A DNA stretch of 64,000 nt from an uncultured Cyclobacteriaceae bacterium (lineage in GTDB: Bacteria; Bacteroidota; Bacteroidia; Cytophagales; Cyclobacteriaceae): the NCBI GenBank assembly GCA_947492745.1, contig CANLOE010000001.1:124001-188000 (forward strand). The letters are read 5' to 3'. Each line of letters opens with the position of its first letter. Position 1 is the stretch's first letter. The notes below the pieces were generated by a model, which ran no database searches, had not been told where the DNA came from, and was given only the letters and a program-made list of their open reading frames with translations. A program made the translations under genes and the position numbers. Shown here one piece after another: positions 1 through 7,754 of the stretch.

Positions 1-750
1 CACTGGTTTGATGCTATCGGCCAGTACGAAGCCCTTTGCAGCCTAGCTGCCCTTCACTTTGCTCATCCCGAGTATGCCTTTCCGGAAGTAAGGAAAGCAA
101 CAGCGGAAAGGGAAAACGGTGATGGTCCTTACTTGTCGGCAAAAGCACTGGGCCATCCCATGATCCTCAAAGAAGCAAGGGTGAGCAATGATCTGATGAT
201 GGAAAAAGATGGAACGGTGCTACTCATTACAGGGTCCAATATGTCCGGGAAAAGTACTTTTCTCCGAACAGTGGGCGTAAATGCGGTCCTGGCCATGATG
301 GGAGCGCCCGTCTGTGCCGATAGCATGTCCATCAGTGTGCTGCAACTGTTCACGGGCATGCGCAGTCAGGACAACCTGGAGGAGAACGTATCCTCTTTCT
401 ATGCCGAACTGAAAAGGATACGCCAGCTGTTGGACAGTCTGGAAAAGCCCGAACTGCCCGTGCTCTTCATGCTGGACGAAGTACTGAAAGGGACCAACTC
501 CAAGGACCGGCACCGTGGCGCGGCGGCACTGATACGGCAGCTGAGCAGCAAGAAAGCCTTCGGGTTCGTCAGCACCCATGACCTGGAGCTGGGAGAGCTG
601 GCGAAGGAACTGCCCCATACGCACAACTACAGCTTCAATAGCCGCATCGAAGGGGATGAGATCACCTTCGACTATCGCCTGACCCCCGGTATCTGCAAGA
701 GCTTCAATGCCAGCAAGCTTATGGAGAATATGGGTATCATACTTGGGTGA
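1..750 (+). CDS. MutS-family DNA-binding ATPase, C-terminal part (5' end outside window)
   Basis: The frame is open from base 1 and ends at TGA 748-750, so only the ATPase end of the protein is seen. Visible motifs are a Walker A box (TGSNMSGKST, near codon 79), a Walker B region (VLFMLDEVLKGTNSKDR) and the following STHDLELGELA motif. This order is that of the MutS ABC-type ATPase. In the family this domain dimerises and couples ATP hydrolysis to DNA clamp movement. The short C-terminus after the STHD motif resembles the MutS-related proteins of Bacteroidota that lack the mismatch-recognition domain, but that part lies outside the window. It is therefore not safe to call it mutS or mutS2. 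Confidence 0.88.
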   Translation, partial: HWFDAIGQYEALCSLAALHFAHPEYAFPEVRKATAERENGDGPYLSAKALGHPMILKEARVSNDLMMEKDGTVLLITGSNMSGKSTFLRTVGVNAVLAMMGAPVCADSMSISVLQLFTGMRSQDNLEENVSSFYAELKRIRQLLDSLEKPELPVLFMLDEVLKGTNSKDRHRGAAALIRQLSSKKAFGFVSTHDLELGELAKELPHTHNYSFNSRIEGDEITFDYRLTPGICKSFNASKLMENMGIILG

Positions 751-938
751 GGGGGCGGTGCATCATGAAGGTACCGAACCCCTGCCGGGGTCAATCCATA
801 TGCAATTGTTCTGGGGCAGACCGAAGATCATTGCGAAAGTACTGTTCAGCCCGGAATGGCCCTATTGACCCATCCACCAATGACGGTTGTACCCATGCAG
901 GATTTTTCCATAATCTGCCGGACCCCAAATTTCCCGAT

Positions 939-2330
939 TTACTTTTTTTTGAGTATAATACGTCCCTTAAGTTGCTTGCCTTTTTCAGTAAGACGGTATT
1001 TTTGTTTGCTGCTATTTGGTTTATCAGGAATGGTCAATTCTATAAAATCCAATTCCGTGGCAGGCTGTAAATAGTTAGATGAAAATGTTGGACGGTGCTT
1101 AATACCAAGCAGTCCCATAATCTCTGCACGGGAATAATCTTTGTCGGTCATAGCGGAAACAAGGGCCTGAACTTGTTCGGTGACTTGTTCGGTGACTTGT
1201 TCGGTGACTTGTTCGGTGACTTGTTCGGTGACTTGTTCGGTAGTGTTGACCTGTGCTGCCGATGGGAAGGTCATGCGCAGGAAATTCGCTGAGAACTGAA
1301 AGCATTCCTTACCATAGGTTTCCAGTATTCTAGGGATACCCGAACCCAATTGTTCCACTAAGTCCACATCCTTGAAAACCCGCATCAGTTCCTTATTGCG
1401 GGGGACGGAATAGCCTTCAAAAAACTCACTTTCGCTCAGGCCTTCGGGCAAAGCTCCCGCCGAAGTGATTTCTACACGGTCCGGGAACAGTTCGAACTTG
1501 GGTGCTATTTCCCGGGTATAGTCGTTGTGCACAAAGGCGTTGATAATGGCTTCCCGTAAGGCAATACCATTCCAAAGGCGTTTCTCCAAACGCTCCTTAT
1601 TAGTAATGTGGGTGAGGGTACGGTTTTCCAGTTCTATTTTATCGAGTACACTTTTGGTGGCCTTGATGAGCGAACCATAACCGTATTCATTGCTTTCCGC
1701 CAGGTCTGCACGGGTAGTGCCATTGTATTTGGCTACTTTTACCGATACATTGTTTTCATCTGCCAGCAAATAGCCCACATAATTGGTATCGCCCTGTAGG
1801 GTCAGCAGTTCCAGGTTTTTTTTGAACTGTAGGTTGAGCGGTTTACGCTTTTCTTCGTAGTAGATACGCAGCTGGGCAAAACTGAGGTCTTGCCGGTCCG
1901 CCTTTATTTTACCGATGGAGTTGCGTGTACGGGAAGCAAACAATTCATCGATCATTTTTTGGGGCATAGGCTCTGCGGCCGTACCCATACGCAGGTAGCA
2001 GCCTTTTTCGGTCTTTCCGTATTTTCTCTTGAAATAAGGTTTCTCGCTACCGCTGGCCACGATTATTTTGATGATGGGCCGACCGTCTTTTTCCTCTGCC
2101 ACCACATCAAACAGGCCCATGGCCGAAGGGGAGATGTTGTTTTTAATGCGGTCTTTTATTTTTAGCATATCGGCATCCGGGTCTGCTACACCCACAGTGT
2201 TGCCATTTTTACCGATACCGATATAGACCAGACCGCCCTCGGGGTAGTTCAGGAAGGCTACCACTTCTTTTTCCAGATCTACATCTTTGCTGAGTTGTGC
2301 TTTGTATTCTATGCGGTTGGTTTCGGGCAT
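939..2330 (-). CDS. AlbA_2 (Schlafen-type) / HATPase_c_4 putative transcriptional regulator
   Basis: 463 residues starting MPETNRIEYKAQL. An AlbA_2 (AAA_4) domain covers about residues 5-130 (FLNYPEGGLVYIGIGKNGNTVGV). An ATPase-like region lies at about 235-340 (LREAIINAFVHNDY, then EQLGSGIPRI), as in the family once annotated as RecG-like helicases or regulators. A run of six TEQV units follows, then a winged-helix-like tail (YSRAEIMGLLGIKHRPTF). Proteins of this build are common in defence islands and near toxin-antitoxin genes; their activity is mostly unproven. The start ATG (2328-2330) lies inside a 346-base segment that is repeated at 4481-4826, where the same ATG is mutated to ATA. It is probably co-directional with the toxin-antitoxin pair upstream. 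A transcriptional regulator is the more cautious reading than helicase. Confidence 0.85.
   Translation of the reverse strand: MPETNRIEYKAQLSKDVDLEKEVVAFLNYPEGGLVYIGIGKNGNTVGVADPDADMLKIKDRIKNNISPSAMGLFDVVAEEKDGRPIIKIIVASGSEKPYFKRKYGKTEKGCYLRMGTAAEPMPQKMIDELFASRTRNSIGKIKADRQDLSFAQLRIYYEEKRKPLNLQFKKNLELLTLQGDTNYVGYLLADENNVSVKVAKYNGTTRADLAESNEYGYGSLIKATKSVLDKIELENRTLTHITNKERLEKRLWNGIALREAIINAFVHNDYTREIAPKFELFPDRVEITSAGALPEGLSESEFFEGYSVPRNKELMRVFKDVDLVEQLGSGIPRILETYGKECFQFSANFLRMTFPSAAQVNTTEQVTEQVTEQVTEQVTEQVTEQVQALVSAMTDKDYSRAEIMGLLGIKHRPTFSSNYLQPATELDFIELTIPDKPNSSKQKYRLTEKGKQLKGRIILKKK
1171..1242 (-). repeat. 12-base tandem repeat, six units, coding for TEQV repeats
   Basis: Six consecutive copies of a 12-base unit (ACTTGTTCGGTG on the plus strand), identical except for the last base of the last unit. 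They lie inside the AlbA_2 gene and encode six TEQV units that link the ATPase-like part to the winged helix. Because the unit is a multiple of three, copy-number change would lengthen or shorten the linker without breaking the frame. Confidence 0.95.
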
Positions 2331-2420
2331 AAATATGCTTTTAATTTTTGATTAGGCTGCTATCCGTTCATCCATCATCATCTCATAATGCTCCTTACCA
2401 ATCGTTTTAAATATGGAGAG
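2075..2420. repeat. 346-base direct repeat, copy 1
   Basis: Aligns without gaps to 4481-4826, at a constant offset of 2406, with a modest number of substitutions. It holds the 5' end of the AlbA_2 gene, its upstream gap and the last codons of the RloC-like ATPase gene (SIFKTIGKEHYEMMMDERIAA then stop on the minus strand). In this copy the AlbA_2 gene is complete and the ATPase part is only a tail. Confidence 0.9.
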
Positions 2421-2655
2421 GAGTTGTTGTATGCTGGCTTTCTTTTCAGATTGCTTTTTTTAACGATTCATAATGTTTTTTGTCAAGTTCCAATTTTGCT
2501 GATGACGGGTCGCTGTGGCTCCATTGAAAACAAGGTCAGAAGCGGCCCTTTTGGTTTCCTCTCCCACAGGTTATACAATTGGATATACTGCGCAAAACGC
2601 AGCAGGGAACTATTGCATAAAACCCTGTAGCGTTTTCAGTAATCTTTGCTATGAT
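2421..2655 (-). other. Chimeric gene debris upstream of direct repeat copy 1
   Basis: On the minus strand the reading frame KKQSEKKASIQQLL runs directly into the ATPase tail of the direct repeat at about 2420, preceded by an in-frame stop. Other short open stretches (GEETKRAASDLVFNGATATR) appear in a second frame. I read this as decayed coding sequence of an unidentified gene fused to the ATPase tail at the repeat boundary. No intact gene is visible. Confidence 0.45.
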
Positions 2656-3759
2656 TTACATTGTCAGTTCTTCAAAGACCACCTTCGCCTTTAAACTATT
2701 CAGACGTACATCCTTGTATAGGTGGTTGTACTCTCTTTGTATCTGTCCTACAATAATACCCGGGTGTTTTTGGAACTTTTCACTGAGTTGCATTACCAGT
2801 TCGACATCATACTCAGAGTATTGGAACAATTCGTTACGTTCTTTTTCGGATAACAACATACGGGAAGCAAAATTATCTGCTTCATCTTCCTTTTCTCTAT
2901 CCGGAGCAATACTATCTATCCCTTCAATAAATATCTCTTTCTTGCCATGGTACAGAATATGGGCCAACTCGTGAAAGAAGGTGAACCAAAAGGCATTGTA
3001 GTCTTTTCCTCTATCGGTGATCTGTATAAGCGGAATGCTATTGTTCTTGATCCATCTGGTTGCTCCATAGATAGGTGCTTTGGCAATACAAGGGGTATAT
3101 ACCAGAGCTACACCGCAAGAAGCACAAAGGGCTTGAAGCTGTTCCAACCAATCTTCGGAATGGTAATAGGAAATCTTCTTAAAGGCATCCAACTTATCGC
3201 GTAAGGCCTTTTTATCAAAAGCCACTACCGTAATATGCTCTGCCTGCAATTCCCCTAAACGTAACCAGACCGAAATAGCTTGCGGTTCTGCTGAATGTCG
3301 TAAGGCTATCTTGAAGGCCAATGAACTGCCTACATAAATAGCCGACCATTGATCAGGGGAAGCCACCCTGAAGTATTTCAATAGACTTTCCGCTATTTCT
3401 GTCTTGTCGCGCGTATCGGGAACAATGCCCAGTTTTTTCATCGCCGCCAAAGGAAATCCCGAAACCCATTCTTTATATTGTTCCAATTTTTCCATTTGCT
3501 CGATCTCCAACAATTCGTCTTGGTATTGACGTTCCAAATTGATCCAAAAGCTTGCGGACACACTTAGAACATATTCTAACCTGGTGGCGGTTTCTTTTGT
3601 AATAGGAGCTTTCCCTCTGATGAGTTCGTTCAGTTTGGGAACAGACCTCCCCAATCGCTCAGCCAATTCAGCCTGCGACATCCCAATGGTATCAATATGT
3701 TCCTGTATGCTATCACCCGGACAGGAGAGCAAGGATTTTTTTAATTCCAAATCATTCAT
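2656..3759 (-). CDS. HigA-type antitoxin with HTH and ImmA/IrrE metallopeptidase domain
   Basis: 367 residues. An XRE-type helix-turn-helix covers about residues 15-75 (GMSQAELAERLGRSVPKLNELIRG, with KETATRLEYVL after it), typical of HigA antitoxins. The C-terminal half carries an ImmA/IrrE zinc peptidase motif (FFHELAHILYH, an HExxH core) near residue 260. It lies 16 bases behind the toxin gene in the same direction, the reversed toxin-first order of higBA systems. By family it should bind the toxin and repress the shared promoter. The extended peptidase domain makes it longer than a minimal HigA and is seen in HTH-ImmA fusions of Bacteroidota. Pairing is supported by the order and spacing; activity is inferred. 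Confidence 0.85.
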   Translation of the reverse strand: MNDLELKKSLLSCPGDSIQEHIDTIGMSQAELAERLGRSVPKLNELIRGKAPITKETATRLEYVLSVSASFWINLERQYQDELLEIEQMEKLEQYKEWVSGFPLAAMKKLGIVPDTRDKTEIAESLLKYFRVASPDQWSAIYVGSSLAFKIALRHSAEPQAISVWLRLGELQAEHITVVAFDKKALRDKLDAFKKISYYHSEDWLEQLQALCASCGVALVYTPCIAKAPIYGATRWIKNNSIPLIQITDRGKDYNAFWFTFFHELAHILYHGKKEIFIEGIDSIAPDREKEDEADNFASRMLLSEKERNELFQYSEYDVELVMQLSEKFQKHPGIIVGQIQREYNHLYKDVRLNSLKAKVVFEELTM

Positions 3760-3775
3760 AACGTATCCTTTTAAG

Positions 3776-4108
3776 TCAATGCGGGTCTTCTACGGACACT
3801 ATGCAAATAATGGTTATCGCTCTTAAGTCTACACCGCTGTCTTCCAAGGTGGGTATGGGGTCTTGGTCTATCTCAAAGAGGATTCTCCAGTTTTGATGAA
3901 TGTTTATAGACCAAGTGCCTTTACCTTGTCCTTTGTGTTGGTGTAGCCTTAATGCGGGCATTTTAGAGATAACCTCTAAATTATCCGCACTTTCAAGCTC
4001 ATTCCTACGCTGTTTTATCTTCTTGGCCTGTTTACCGTAGTGCTTTGCCAAGGCTTTATCAGTAGTGAATGACTTCTCCAGTTTTTTTGTTTTGTACGAT
4101 AACCTCAT
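3776..4108 (-). CDS. HigB/RelE-superfamily toxin (plasmid maintenance system killer type)
   Basis: 110 residues, the usual length for the family. The pattern SYKTKKLEKSFTTDKALAKHYG, then KQAKKIKQRRNELESADNLEVI, LRLHQHKGQGKGTWSI and NWRILFEI is characteristic of HigB-like RelE-fold ribonucleases that cut ribosome-bound mRNA. It is first in a two-gene operon with the HTH-ImmA antitoxin. A TAgcTTTG box (4118-4111 on the minus strand) sits only two bases before the ATG. If it is the -7 element the mRNA would be almost leaderless; it may also be chance. Confidence 0.88.
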   Translation of the reverse strand: MRLSYKTKKLEKSFTTDKALAKHYGKQAKKIKQRRNELESADNLEVISKMPALRLHQHKGQGKGTWSINIHQNWRILFEIDQDPIPTLEDSGVDLRAITIICIVSVEDPH

Positions 4109-4258
4109 TGCAAAGCTATAAAATTATTTACTTAAAAGGTTAATGATTTTTTAGTTTTTGATAAAGCAATCAAATGATAAGAACTCGGGTTTTCTTTTCT
4201 CGTGGTTCAATGCCATGATGTTTCTTGATATAGGTCTCGACATCTTCTTATACTTTAA

Positions 4259-4424
4259 ACCCAAAATGTTCGCTGGAACTTCGTCATGAGGACTTAATGG
4301 CAAGTACATCAGTGCGTTTCTTGGGTTCAGCGTAGCACCGCTACGGTGAATTCAAAAAACGCATTCATTTACTGATTTGAAGCCGGTTAAGTCCGGAATA
4401 GATTTTCTAATGGACATTTTGGGT
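4259..4424 (-). repeat. Foldback element, family B (copy B1)
   Basis: 166 bases running from ACCCAAAATG to CATTTTGGGT, flanked by TAA on both sides (4256-4258, 4425-4427). The central palindrome is CGTAGC-ACC-GCTACG and the whole element is an imperfect inverted repeat. It lies between the toxin-antitoxin operon and the truncated AlbA_2 copy. Confidence 0.88.
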
Positions 4425-4480
4425 TAAAATACCACAAATAGAAGGGTTACTATTTGAACTTGGCCGATGTCTTTGACTTT

Positions 4481-4736
4481 TGGGCCGACCGTCTTTTTCC
4501 TCCGCCACCTCATCAAACAGGCCTATGGCCGAAGGGGAGATGTTGTTTTTAATGCGGTCTTTTATTTTTAGCCTATCGGCATCCGGGTCTGCTACACCCA
4601 CAGTGTTGCCATTTTTACCGATACCGATATAGACCCGACCGCCCTCGGGGTAGTACGGAAAGGCTAGCACTTCTTTTTCCAGATCTACATCTTTGCTGAG
4701 TTGTACTTTGTATTCTATGCGATTGGTTTCGGGTAT
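4481..4736 (-). pseudogene. Truncated second copy of the AlbA_2 gene (5' end only)
   Basis: Encodes about 85 codons equivalent to the N-terminus of the intact gene at 939-2330 (YIGIGKNGNTVGVADPDAD is preserved), then diverges at 4481. The start codon is ATA (4734-4736) instead of ATG, and codon changes are visible. It lies just downstream of the RloC-like ATPase gene, so the original order was probably ATPase then AlbA_2. It is a remnant, not a working gene. Confidence 0.85.
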
Positions 4737-4826
4737 AAATATGCTTTTAATTTTTGATTAGGCTGCTATTCTTTCATCCATCATCATCTCATAATGCTCC
4801 TTACCAATCGTTTTGAATATGGAGAG
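4481..4826. repeat. 346-base direct repeat, copy 2
   Basis: Partner of 2075-2420. Here the ATPase gene is complete and the AlbA_2 part is truncated, the mirror of copy 1. The two copies bracket the toxin-antitoxin operon and element B1. Confidence 0.9.
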
Positions 4827-7037
4827 AAATACATCAAATAAAACTTGAGGTTGCTCATTTATTATTTTTTGATAATATATTCCATCAAGAGCAGAAACTT
4901 TATGGCTTTCATCATTTATGGTAGATACAAAAGCACATTTTATGTAGTAGTTTGGTAAATCTTTATTTTCATTTAAAAGTGCCGACCAAGAATCTGTACC
5001 TAAACCAATAAAGTTTACATAGCTTTCAATTATTCTTCTCATTGTATTTGAAATGAAGATATTATTAACATTACCATTTTGAAGATTATTTTCTTTAATC
5101 TCTTTAAGATTAGACCATAATAAGGAATAATCATCTTTGATTTTACGATTATATTGACCTGAGACAGAGGTGACATTATTATTTTTTAGCAGACTAAAAT
5201 GAAAAAAGTCAGTACAAATTCTGTTTTTAAAAGACACTTCTTTATAAAAATAGAAATTGTGAGTTAAGATGAAAACTTGACAAATATTTTGATTTAAAAA
5301 GGACTGTTTATCAGATTTATTACTATCGTCCTTTCGTTGGATTAACTCTCTGATTAGTGTAGTGATAATAAAAAGAGCTTGACTGTCTAAACTCGAAACA
5401 GGGTCATCAATGACTATTATTTTCTTTTTGTTTCCATTGCTTTGTAGGTCATCAGTTCCCAAACACAGCCTATAAAAATAAAGGAACGAAATAAAATTCT
5501 TTTCACCCTCACTAAGAGTTTCGAATATTGACTCATTATTTTGTGTTTGAGGACGCTTTAAGTAGTATCTGGAAATATTATTTACTTTGTCTTTTTCAGC
5601 AATTTCAAAACCTGTAAAACCTGCATTTTTCAGTATATCATTAATATAATCTACTGCTTCTTTTGTATCCGCAGTTTGGTTTCTTAGGGATTCAATATTT
5701 TGCTTTGCTGCTGTAATTTTGCCATCATAGTAAGTTTTCAAATGACTAGCTAACTGAATAATACTATCATATTTGACTCTTCTACCTGCAAAACCATCAA
5801 TTTCGTCTTTACAATTATTGGCTATATACTTCCATATATCATCAAGTAAAGTTTCCTTATTGGCATCTAAATCAGAGAATATTTGGCTATTATCTTTTAT
5901 CAGTTTTATAATTTCAGATAAAGCAGCTTTTTCTGTATGTAAGCTGGTGATTGTTTTCTTCTCGTTCGAGTGTTCTATTTTATAGCTTATTATATCAACA
6001 TTAGCGTCAAACAAATCTTTTAAGGCCATTACGAGGTTAGATACTTTGTTTTGAGGATTGAACTCACCTTGGATTTGATAAATATTGGAAATAAAAAAAT
6101 CAGCCTTTTCTCTATATGAGGCTTTCAATGTTTCCAGTTCGGCTATTTTTTGTTTATAAGTTTCATCAAAAAACTTAGAAAACTGCTCCATTAATTCTGC
6201 ATCAATGGTCTCTTGCTGACAGAATGGACAGGTACTACCTGACGATTCAATATAACCTAATCCTTGCTCAACCCAATTTCTAGAATCAAGTGTTTGTATT
6301 AATCCGGAAATATTAACATCTTCATTTCCAACTATCACCTCTTGTAAAAGGGTGCTGATTTTTTCTTCCAACTTGCGTAATTCCCAATACACCTTAGCAT
6401 CAACACTTATTTGAATTTCCTTAAGTTCCTTTTCATATAAGCTTTCGTAACGTTCTTTTAGGTCGACAATCGTAGGAACTGTTCCTAAAGGATTTTGTAA
6501 TAACCGTTTGACTTCATTTAAATGGTTAGAACTACTACCAGAGTGAGCTAATCTAACTTTTGTAAAACTGTCAAACGTTTTTCGTTGATTCCAACAGTGA
6601 TTCACTAAATTGGTTTGCTTTGTATCCTTATCTGTATCAACAGCTTTTATCTTAGCTTTATACTTATCAATCTGCCTCTTAAAATCTTCAACATTATCTT
6701 CTTCATCTCTAATTTGTTGGTCTATGATTACATTCGATTCATTTAAAGAAAATACTCCTTTTATGTCACTATTAGTCACAAAGTTCTCCTTAATAAAACC
6801 TTCGTTAAAGGTTAAAATTTGATGCTGAGTTTCATCATATCCAACGTGAGAACACTGGTTGAAATCTGACTTTTGACTATTTACTTCTAAACTCAGATTA
6901 TGTAGATATTTACCAATGGTTGATTTTCCTGAACCGTTAAAACCAAAAAAGAAATTGACTCTTTTTAAGTCATTTATAGCAACACCATTAACGGTATCAT
7001 AAGTGGCAATATTTTTTATGTTTAAAGACGTTATCAT
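4758..7037 (-). CDS. AAA_13-type ATPase, RloC/PrrC-like putative anticodon nuclease
   Basis: 759 residues. Walker A is GFNGSGKST (32-40), an ABC-type signature LSEGEK starts at 508, Walker B is IIVIDD (540-545), and an LTHN switch follows. A long helical insertion contains CPFC (270-273), like the zinc-hook CxxC of RloC. Near the C-terminus an Arg (667), Glu four residues on (671) and NDESH with His 712 match the Arg-x3-Glu...His arrangement of PrrC and RloC tRNA anticodon nucleases. Such enzymes act as abortive-infection devices and often sit in type I restriction loci. None is seen here, but a 37-codon remnant of another gene overlaps its start (ATGA at 7034-7037). The gene is clearly richer in A/T than its neighbours, suggesting transfer. 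The nuclease role is inferred from motifs only. Confidence 0.8.
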   Translation of the reverse strand: MITSLNIKNIATYDTVNGVAINDLKRVNFFFGFNGSGKSTIGKYLHNLSLEVNSQKSDFNQCSHVGYDETQHQILTFNEGFIKENFVTNSDIKGVFSLNESNVIIDQQIRDEEDNVEDFKRQIDKYKAKIKAVDTDKDTKQTNLVNHCWNQRKTFDSFTKVRLAHSGSSSNHLNEVKRLLQNPLGTVPTIVDLKERYESLYEKELKEIQISVDAKVYWELRKLEEKISTLLQEVIVGNEDVNISGLIQTLDSRNWVEQGLGYIESSGSTCPFCQQETIDAELMEQFSKFFDETYKQKIAELETLKASYREKADFFISNIYQIQGEFNPQNKVSNLVMALKDLFDANVDIISYKIEHSNEKKTITSLHTEKAALSEIIKLIKDNSQIFSDLDANKETLLDDIWKYIANNCKDEIDGFAGRRVKYDSIIQLASHLKTYYDGKITAAKQNIESLRNQTADTKEAVDYINDILKNAGFTGFEIAEKDKVNNISRYYLKRPQTQNNESIFETLSEGEKNFISFLYFYRLCLGTDDLQSNGNKKKIIVIDDPVSSLDSQALFIITTLIRELIQRKDDSNKSDKQSFLNQNICQVFILTHNFYFYKEVSFKNRICTDFFHFSLLKNNNVTSVSGQYNRKIKDDYSLLWSNLKEIKENNLQNGNVNNIFISNTMRRIIESYVNFIGLGTDSWSALLNENKDLPNYYIKCAFVSTINDESHKVSALDGIYYQKIINEQPQVLFDVFLSIFKTIGKEHYEMMMDERIAA

Positions 7038-7147
7038 ACAGCTGCCTCAATTTTAGTTTCCAATCTCTCCACAACACCACGCATTAATACAGGACAAAGT
7101 GGTTTGATGCTATTTTTTAACTGCTCATTCATGCGTTTACGAGTTTC
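7034..7147 (-). pseudogene. 3' remnant of an unidentified gene overlapping the ATPase start
   Basis: An open tail of about 37 codons (ETRKRMNEQLKNSIKPLC and so on to KIEAAV) ends in TGA that overlaps the ATPase ATG as ATGA. The overlap is typical of an operon, so this is likely the end of a lost upstream partner gene. I cannot identify it. Confidence 0.5.
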
Positions 7148-7541
7148 TCAGGCATGGAAAATGGCAACAATGACTTCTTGAATTTTTATACTCGGAATAG
7201 GAATTGTACGATACACATTTCATCCCAATCGAAAGTTTATTCAGCACTGTCCCAAGAATTAAAACGCGCATATACGATCGAACTCACTTCGCTTAAAAAA
7301 CAAGTACATATGTTCGGGCAGCAAAACAGGTTTATCTACGACTTCAAAAACTGTATAAATTACTGATACTATGCCATCTCCTGCACTACTTCATTGCCAA
7401 AGCAATTTTGTCCCCCCTTCGAGGAGTAACAACAACTCATAAAAGCATAACCATTATTCCATTTCTAACCGGTCGCGATGTTGATGATGATATACTCAAT
7501 TTATACTTTATTTTAAAATAATTGACATTTTTTCTTATTAA
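7148..7541. other. A/T-rich gap without a convincing gene
   Basis: Contains a 70-codon plus-strand frame at 7154-7366 with no recognisable domain and no supporting context. It belongs compositionally to the ATPase islet. I see no repeat family here. Confidence 0.4.
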
Positions 7542-7718
7542 AATTATCGAATCGGTGAAGCCACTGCCCCTGCGGGAATCATGGCCGTCTTCGCAGGAGC
7601 CGAATCCATGGCCGCGCCCAATGGGTCAATCGTTCTGAAAACCAAGCCCAAACCCTTCCATAACGAAGTGGCATCCCGCTTCTCCAAAGTATTGGCCCTA
7701 GGGGTGGATTATCTATGA
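7542..7718 (+). pseudogene. 3' fragment of an unidentified gene
   Basis: About 58 open codons from after a TAA at 7539 to TGA 7716-7718. The codon use is like the chromosome core, not like the A/T-rich islet: EATAPAGIMAVFAGAESMAA, then a tail FHNEVASRFSKVLALGVDYL. It has no start and reads like the end of a protein cut off at about 7550. It probably marks the right boundary of the acquired islet. Family unknown to me. Confidence 0.5.
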
Positions 7719-7754
7719 TTTCTTTTTTAGATTACGGGTTCATCATCCACATCA

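Noticed and set aside
747-1070. 107-codon open frame after the MutS-like gene
   Set aside because: No domain, runs antisense into the AlbA_2 gene, composition not coding.
1171-1242. Repeat array that might be taken for a CRISPR
   Set aside because: Units are 12 bases, contiguous without spacers, and in frame within a protein gene.
7154-7366. 70-codon open frame in the A/T-rich gap
   Set aside because: No recognisable protein features and no supported neighbour; possibly debris.
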